A stretch of DNA of 20,249 nt from Actinomycetes bacterium. Lineage in GTDB: Bacteria; Actinomycetota; Actinomycetes; S36-B12; GCA-2699445. This document shows positions 16,290 through 20,249 of this stretch, piece by piece. The DNA lies in NCBI GenBank assembly GCA_022600255.1, contig JAHZKU010000282.1, forward strand, positions 1 to 20,249. The letters run 5' to 3'. Position 1 is the first letter of the stretch. Each line of letters opens with the position of its first letter. The position numbers and the translations under genes were made by a program. The notes under the pieces are model-generated. The model searched no databases and had not been told where the DNA came from. It was given only the letters and a program-made list of their open reading frames with translations.

Positions 16290-18005
16290 CTACTTCACAT
16301 GAAACGTAGGGGCTGCCGGATGGGTGTCAAGAGCCGCGAAGAGGTCTCTCGCATCTTCCTGGGACCCGGTCACGGTGACACTCCCGTCGTCCAATAGTTG
16401 GGCGAGGTCCACAAGCCCCGCCACAACCCGCGCCAAGTCATCGATCGAGATCGTCAATCGCGATTGCGCCGTGGCGGCGTCCTCGATCACGGTCAAGACG
16501 CTGTTGCGCAGTCTCAGATCGAAGGACTCGGACGAGTCGGGTCCGGTTACGTCTATGCCCACCAGGATCTGTTGGTCACCGGCAATCTGCGGATCAACGG
16601 CATACTTGAGCCCGTCCAGAATGGCGGCCGCGCCCAGTTCGGGCTGGTAGAGCATCGCTCGCGCCATGGGAGCGATCGCAGTTAGATCGATCTCACCGTC
16701 GAGTTCCTTGGCTCCTGACAGGTACCAGTTTCGCCAAGTCGCGTTGAGCTGGGCATATCCCAAGGTGCGTAGCGCCGCAGCCTTGAGTCGTCGCGCACCA
16801 GTATCGCTGGGATCTAGCGTCACCAGCAGGGCGGCGAGTTCAGCAGCCCACTGCGCGTCCGATTCGCCCAGTGCGGCTTCGCCAGCGGCTAGCACCGCTT
16901 CTCGGCCGCCCGCGAGCGCAACCATTCTGCGCGCCCGCTCCGGTCCAGGGGTGGGTGCCAACGTGGTGGCATCGCCTGCGAACCAACCCAAATAGCCAGT
17001 GAACTGCGCTGCGGCATTGGCCGCGACATGACCGTACATGGGCCGGGTGTAAGGAGCCATGTCTAGGGACTCGGGCAGTTCATTTAGGCGCTCGCGTAAC
17101 TCATCGGGGGTAGCGCCCTGCAGAATCAGTCGAACGGCCTGATCGTGGTTGAAATGGATCGAGTCGCGGTAGGTGGTCAAAACGTGGCGGATTTGCTCGG
17201 CGCCTTCAATCGGTGCCATGTGACAACCGAGTAGGAGGTCTACGTTGTCCCGTGCTAGGACGCGATCCGATGCCGACGCCCAGCGACCGGCATCCCGGAA
17301 CTTTGCGCCGCGCAGCGTGTATAGATTGGCTAGCGAGGGATAGACCTCGTCTGCGATCACGACGGTGTTGTAATCGGGGAGGTCCATTCCGATTTCACTG
17401 CTGGCTTCGCCACCAGTTCGGAACAACTCCAACCGGACGCCAGCGATCTCCATTTCAGTGTCTTGAGAAATGACCTGGTTTGGGGGGATGAAGCTGCCCT
17501 GGGAGCCGAAGAAGGAGCCTCCCAAGCCGGTGTAGGACTGCTCCTCTGGACCCAGAAACGCGCCATACATGAAACTGGCCCGCAGACCCATGATTGTGCC
17601 GACCACGCGATTCTCGTCGGCATGCTCGCGCTCGAATGTCTCCCAGGCAATGACGGCCACCTCGCCGGAGGCGGCCTGCTCAGGCGTGATCAAGGCGTCG
17701 GTGCCGTTGCAGTGATCCGCGTGATGGTGGCTGTAGATCACGTCTTTGATTGGCTTGTCAGAGATCTCCTTGATCGCGGCCGCAATCGCCTGCCCCTGTT
17801 CCAAGCTGACGCCAGTGTCATAGACGATCAGACCATCCTTACCCTCGATCAGAATGGAGTTCACCGAGAAGCCGGCCAGTCCCTGTAGGAGCCAAATCGG
17901 GCGATCTCCCATCTTGAAGACCCCGGATCGGCAGGACTCCTCCCGATGTTCCAGATAGTACGGGGGGAAACTTCGCTCGACTTCGTACGTTTTCGGGTCG
18001 CTCAC
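16290..18005 (-). CDS. Divergent alkylsulfatase-like metallo-beta-lactamase-fold protein with SCP2-like C-terminus
   Basis: A 571-residue protein laid out like SdsA/YjcS/BDS1 alkylsulfatases: an MBL-fold domain (about 30-290), an alkylsulfatase dimerisation domain (about 295-430) and a C-terminal SCP2-like domain (about 440-571). The first metal motif HxHxDH is intact (His93, His95, Asp97, His98), and Glu200 in TGGEASSE matches a conserved acidic ligand. The segment usually resembling AEN..H..HNLYTLRGA reads A-D-E-V-Y-P-S-L-A-N before LYTLRGA (218-227), SHHWP reads CHMAP (His262), and SHN before the YLGW motif reads AAN (328-330). Substrate may therefore differ from alkyl sulfates. No signal peptide is seen. 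The start chosen is GTG (complement of 18003-18005), with GGAAGG about nine bases upstream; a longer frame to 18188 overlaps prfB and is not preferred. Confidence 0.87.
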   Translation of the reverse strand: MSDPKTYEVERSFPPYYLEHREESCRSGVFKMGDRPIWLLQGLAGFSVNSILIEGKDGLIVYDTGVSLEQGQAIAAAIKEISDKPIKDVIYSHHHADHCNGTDALITPEQAASGEVAVIAWETFEREHADENRVVGTIMGLRASFMYGAFLGPEEQSYTGLGGSFFGSQGSFIPPNQVISQDTEMEIAGVRLELFRTGGEASSEIGMDLPDYNTVVIADEVYPSLANLYTLRGAKFRDAGRWASASDRVLARDNVDLLLGCHMAPIEGAEQIRHVLTTYRDSIHFNHDQAVRLILQGATPDELRERLNELPESLDMAPYTRPMYGHVAANAAAQFTGYLGWFAGDATTLAPTPGPERARRMVALAGGREAVLAAGEAALGESDAQWAAELAALLVTLDPSDTGARRLKAAALRTLGYAQLNATWRNWYLSGAKELDGEIDLTAIAPMARAMLYQPELGAAAILDGLKYAVDPQIAGDQQILVGIDVTGPDSSESFDLRLRNSVLTVIEDAATAQSRLTISIDDLARVVAGLVDLAQLLDDGSVTVTGSQEDARDLFAALDTHPAAPTFHVK

Positions 18006-18106
18006 GGTGGGGCACCTTCCTTTGGTGCCCGCTAGTCTGCCAGCGAACGCTGGGGATGCCCAGTCTTGACCGGGATCTATTGCTGACTGTGCCGGACTGC
18101 AAGCGG

Positions 18107-18136
18107 TTACTGGTCCGGACGCGGGCCGCGTATCGT
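18107..18136 (+). promoter_or_regulatory. Likely prfB promoter (TTACTG - 18 - TATCGT)
   Basis: TTACTG (18107-18112) and TATCGT (18131-18136) are separated by 18 bases. The TANNNT-type -10 ends six bases before GTG 18143, so a start at the usual distance would fall on the start codon itself. This fits a leaderless mRNA, common in Actinomycetota, and explains the lack of a usable Shine-Dalgarno sequence before prfB. Confidence 0.5.
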
Positions 18137-18142
18137 GGAGTG

Positions 18143-19267
18143 GTGGCTGATCTAGAACGTACGCAACGACTCTCAGAACTCCAGGCAACCCTTTCTGGGG
18201 TTCTGGAAGTGCTAAATCTGGCCGACATGGATGCTGAGATCGCAGAACTGGAGGTCACCGCCTCGCAACCGGATCTGTGGGATGACCAGGAAAATGCCCA
18301 GAAGGTGACTTCCCGGCTCTCGTTCCTGCAGAACGAAGTGCGGCAAATCCGTTCAATCCAGGACCGCCTGGCCGATATCCCGGTCCTATTGGAGCTAGCG
18401 GCCGAAGTTGGTGACGCCGACAGTGAGGCCGAGGCGGACCGTGAGATCGCCGGACTGGGGACCGAATTGTCCGAACTGGAAGTGCGCACGTTGTTGTCCG
18501 GTGAGTTCGATCAACGCGCCGCATTGATGCACATCCACTCTGGGGCCGGCGGCGTTGATGCGGCAGATTGGGCGGAAATGCTGGTCCGCATGTACACCCG
18601 CTATTGCGAGCGCCACGGCTGGAAGTTCGACGTGCTGGACACGTCCTACGCTGAGGAGGCTGGCATCAAGTCTGCGACCATGCAGATTGAGGCGCCTTAT
18701 GCCTACGGAACCCTCAGCGTCGAGCAAGGGACCCATCGACTGGTGCGCATCTCTCCGTTCGACAACCAAGGCCGACGGCAAACGAGCTTCGCTCGGGTGG
18801 AGGTCACCCCAGTGACGGAACAGACCGACCACATCGACATCCCGGAGAACGAACTGCGGATCGATGTGTTCCGATCGTCCGGGCCAGGTGGTCAAAGTGT
18901 GAACACGACCGACTCTGCGGTTCGCATGACCCACTTGCCAACCGGCATCACGGTGTCGTGTCAGAACGAGAAGTCTCAAATCCAGAACCGTGCCGCTGCC
19001 CTACGGGTGATGCAGTCCCGACTCTTGGCCAGGCAACGGGAGGAAGAGAAGGCACAGATGGATGCACTCAAGGCGGACATCTCCGGCTCTTGGGGTGACC
19101 AGATGCGCTCGTATGTGCTGCATCCCTACCAAATGGTGAAGGACCTACGCACGAACGCGGAGACCGGCAACACCGGCGGAGTGCTAGATGGCGAGATTGA
19201 CGAGCTGGTGGAATCCGGGATTCGTTGGCGGCGCAACCTAGAGATCGAGGCGGCGGCCCAGCCCTAG
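18143..19267 (+). CDS. prfB: Peptide chain release factor 2
   Basis: A 374-residue release factor that recognises UGA and UAA stop codons and triggers peptide release on the ribosome. The stop-codon-reading SPF tripeptide (204-206) identifies RF2 rather than RF1, and the catalytic GGQ (249-251) is intact within SSGPGGQSVNTTDSAVR. The N-terminal coiled region (LWDDQENAQKVTSRLS) is typical. The gene is one continuous frame, with no in-frame TGA or CTTTGA slippery site, so the autoregulatory +1 frameshift of many bacterial prfB genes is absent, as usual in actinobacteria. The start is GTG 18143 (GTG 18140 is equally in frame), chosen from family N-termini and the promoter position; an ATG at 18056 would add 29 residues without family support. 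It converges on the FetB-like gene with 14 bases between. Confidence 0.95.
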   Translation: MADLERTQRLSELQATLSGVLEVLNLADMDAEIAELEVTASQPDLWDDQENAQKVTSRLSFLQNEVRQIRSIQDRLADIPVLLELAAEVGDADSEAEADREIAGLGTELSELEVRTLLSGEFDQRAALMHIHSGAGGVDAADWAEMLVRMYTRYCERHGWKFDVLDTSYAEEAGIKSATMQIEAPYAYGTLSVEQGTHRLVRISPFDNQGRRQTSFARVEVTPVTEQTDHIDIPENELRIDVFRSSGPGGQSVNTTDSAVRMTHLPTGITVSCQNEKSQIQNRAAALRVMQSRLLARQREEEKAQMDALKADISGSWGDQMRSYVLHPYQMVKDLRTNAETGNTGGVLDGEIDELVESGIRWRRNLEIEAAAQP

Positions 19268-19281
19268 TCGGGCGTAGCCAC

Positions 19282-20064
19282 TCAGTTGGCCCGATGTTCG
19301 GTATCGGTGCGATCGACGCCACCGATCCAAGGCGCCAGGCTCCAACCTGTGCCTGCCGCAGCCACCACCGCCGCCACGGCCAGGGATGCCAGCACCAGCA
19401 GTTGAATCTGAGCAGCTTCGGCGGGTGTGGCCCCGCCGAGGAGCATCCCGACGAACGCACCAGGCAACACCACGAGGCCCGCACTCCGGGTCTGATCAAA
19501 ACCAGGCGTCAATGATCGCTGCGCGGACTCGCGGGCGATGTCGCGGCCCGCTTGTCGCGGTGTGGCTCCGATCGCGAGCCAACCTTCTACCAGTGGCCAC
19601 TCCTTGCGCGCTGTGGCCAAAGCGTAGCTACCCGTTAGTGAAACTGCGGTCATCGCGCCACCGATGACTTGGGCGGCGAAGGGGACCACCGCTTGTGTGC
19701 TCAGCGGTAGGGCGCCAGTCACCACGACAGGAGCGACCGCCACGGTCGCTGCCAGTGCGATCGGCCCGCCAACCAGCAGGGCATTGCGCCAACCACAGCC
19801 GACCCGGCGCACGGAGGTGGCCGTGGCAGCTACCAGCATCACAGCAAAGTAGAGAATCGTGCCCTCGGGGTTGGCGAAGATCCAGGCGATGACGATGGCA
19901 ACAAGAGTGAGTTGCACGATGGCACGCGTAATCGCGCCCAGATAATCTAGCCGCATCCGTAAACCGGCCAGTGTCATGACGCCCACGGCGATCCCGGTCA
20001 GGACCAGGATGGCAATGGCGACGCTGAGTACGGAGCCGTATTGGACGGGTGTGACGGTGTCCAC
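19282..20064 (-). CDS. FetB-like (UPF0014) ABC transporter permease
   Basis: A 260-residue membrane protein with about six or seven predicted segments, matching the FetB/YbbM (UPF0014) family. Recognisable stretches are 'LDYLGAITRAIVQLTLVA', 'VIGGAMTAVSLTGSYAL' and 'LPGAFVGMLLGGATPAEAAQIQ'. In E. coli, FetB pairs with the ATPase FetA and has been linked to iron export and peroxide resistance. No FetA-like ATPase is within the window on either side, so the partner must be elsewhere or beyond the edge. The start is GTG (complement of 20062-20064), with no clear Shine-Dalgarno before it; the frame stays open upstream but offers no other usual start codon. Substrate assignment comes only from the family. 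Confidence 0.9.
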   Translation of the reverse strand: MDTVTPVQYGSVLSVAIAILVLTGIAVGVMTLAGLRMRLDYLGAITRAIVQLTLVAIVIAWIFANPEGTILYFAVMLVAATATSVRRVGCGWRNALLVGGPIALAATVAVAPVVVTGALPLSTQAVVPFAAQVIGGAMTAVSLTGSYALATARKEWPLVEGWLAIGATPRQAGRDIARESAQRSLTPGFDQTRSAGLVVLPGAFVGMLLGGATPAEAAQIQLLVLASLAVAAVVAAAGTGWSLAPWIGGVDRTDTEHRAN

Positions 20065-20233
20065 GACTTGGCTGACACCCCCAAGTCCGTGTGATTCCAG
20101 AGACGTTGATCGAGACGACCACCATTGTCGGGGCCCGTGGCCCGCGGCGGTCTTAGTTCCAGTCTCCCACCATGACCGGGCGGTGCGGCGGCAAGGTCGT
20201 TATCATGTAAGCAGGGTCGGAAGGTGTGCACTT
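20065..20233. other. 169-base divergent gap at the right edge, probable promoter region
   Basis: This gap lies between the FetB-like gene (-) and a probable + strand gene. TATCAT at 20201-20206 is a reasonable -10 toward the right, but no -35 sits at normal spacing. A small GGGCC/GGCCC repeat lies near 20132-20144. No RNA gene or complete small CDS is supported. Confidence 0.3.
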
Positions 20234-20249
20234 GTGACTGAACGCACGC
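20234..20249 (+). CDS. Possible start of a + strand gene, cut by window end
   Basis: GTG at 20234 is preceded by GGAAGG (20219-20224) at nine bases and opens a frame beginning V/M-T-E-R-T. The spacing is good for an actinobacterial start, but only five codons are visible, so the product cannot be identified. Confidence 0.4.

Noticed and set aside
18056..18142. ATG 18056 as the prfB start
   Set aside because: The added 29 residues do not resemble RF2 N-termini and no ribosome binding site precedes it; the promoter would lie inside the coding region.
18006..18188. Extension of the sulfatase-like frame by 61 residues
   Set aside because: It overlaps the prfB start on the other strand and its residues look unlike the family; GTG at 18005 has a good GGAAGG site.
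1..20249. Mobile element, prophage, toxin-antitoxin, CRISPR or defence system
   Set aside because: No transposase, integrase, Cas, nuclease or short-repeat array was seen; gene content is chromosomal housekeeping and metabolism.

Overview
The window looks like a compact, mid-to-high-GC chromosome segment from an Actinomycetota bacterium. The support is gene content and order: an hpf - LuxR-type regulator - secA run followed by an Rv3235-like (DUF6459) gene, an actinobacterial-size (about 1,620 aa) NAD-glutamate dehydrogenase, a WS/DGAT wax-ester/triacylglycerol synthase, a DUF2505 protein, frequent GTG starts and one likely leaderless GTG gene. The genus cannot be named from sequence alone. 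I see no insertion sequence, prophage, CRISPR array, tRNA or rRNA.

Layout. 1-3961 (+): the 3' end of hpf (ribosome hibernation), an orphan response regulator with a degenerate receiver domain, and secA. 3979-4410 (-): a small DUF6459 gene converging on secA. 4411-5278: an 868-base stretch without a convincing gene, between two divergent genes, containing a perfect 13-bp terminator-like hairpin. 5279-7729 (+): a WS/DGAT acyltransferase and a patatin-like lipase, a likely lipid-storage pair. 7869-10720 (+): 1-pyrroline-5-carboxylate dehydrogenase (pruA) overlapping by 4 bases a GT87-type membrane mannosyltransferase. 10713-11219 (-): a DUF2505/SRPBCC protein, divergent from the large NAD-glutamate dehydrogenase (11394-16259, +). 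16290-18005 (-): a divergent alkylsulfatase-like metallo-beta-lactamase protein. 18143-19267 (+): prfB (release factor 2), with a recognisable promoter placed for a leaderless mRNA. 19282-20064 (-): a FetB-like ABC permease without a visible ATPase. The first bases of another + strand gene may close the window.

Two functional themes can be read. Amino-acid carbon: pruA makes glutamate from proline-derived semialdehyde with NAD+, and the glutamate dehydrogenase two genes away converts glutamate to 2-oxoglutarate with NAD+. Neutral lipid: WS/DGAT makes storage lipid and the patatin protein may hydrolyse or remodel it. The rest are housekeeping genes (hpf, secA, prfB). Gene packing is tight: four convergent pairs are separated by 17, -8, 30 and 14 bases.

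I did not find a clear new multi-gene defence or mobile system. The most promising oddities are the sulfatase-like protein with a changed second-metal/sulfate region, the hairpin and unexplained 868-base gap between divergent genes, the pseudo-receiver regulator next to hpf and secA, and the coupling of pruA to a mannosyltransferase.
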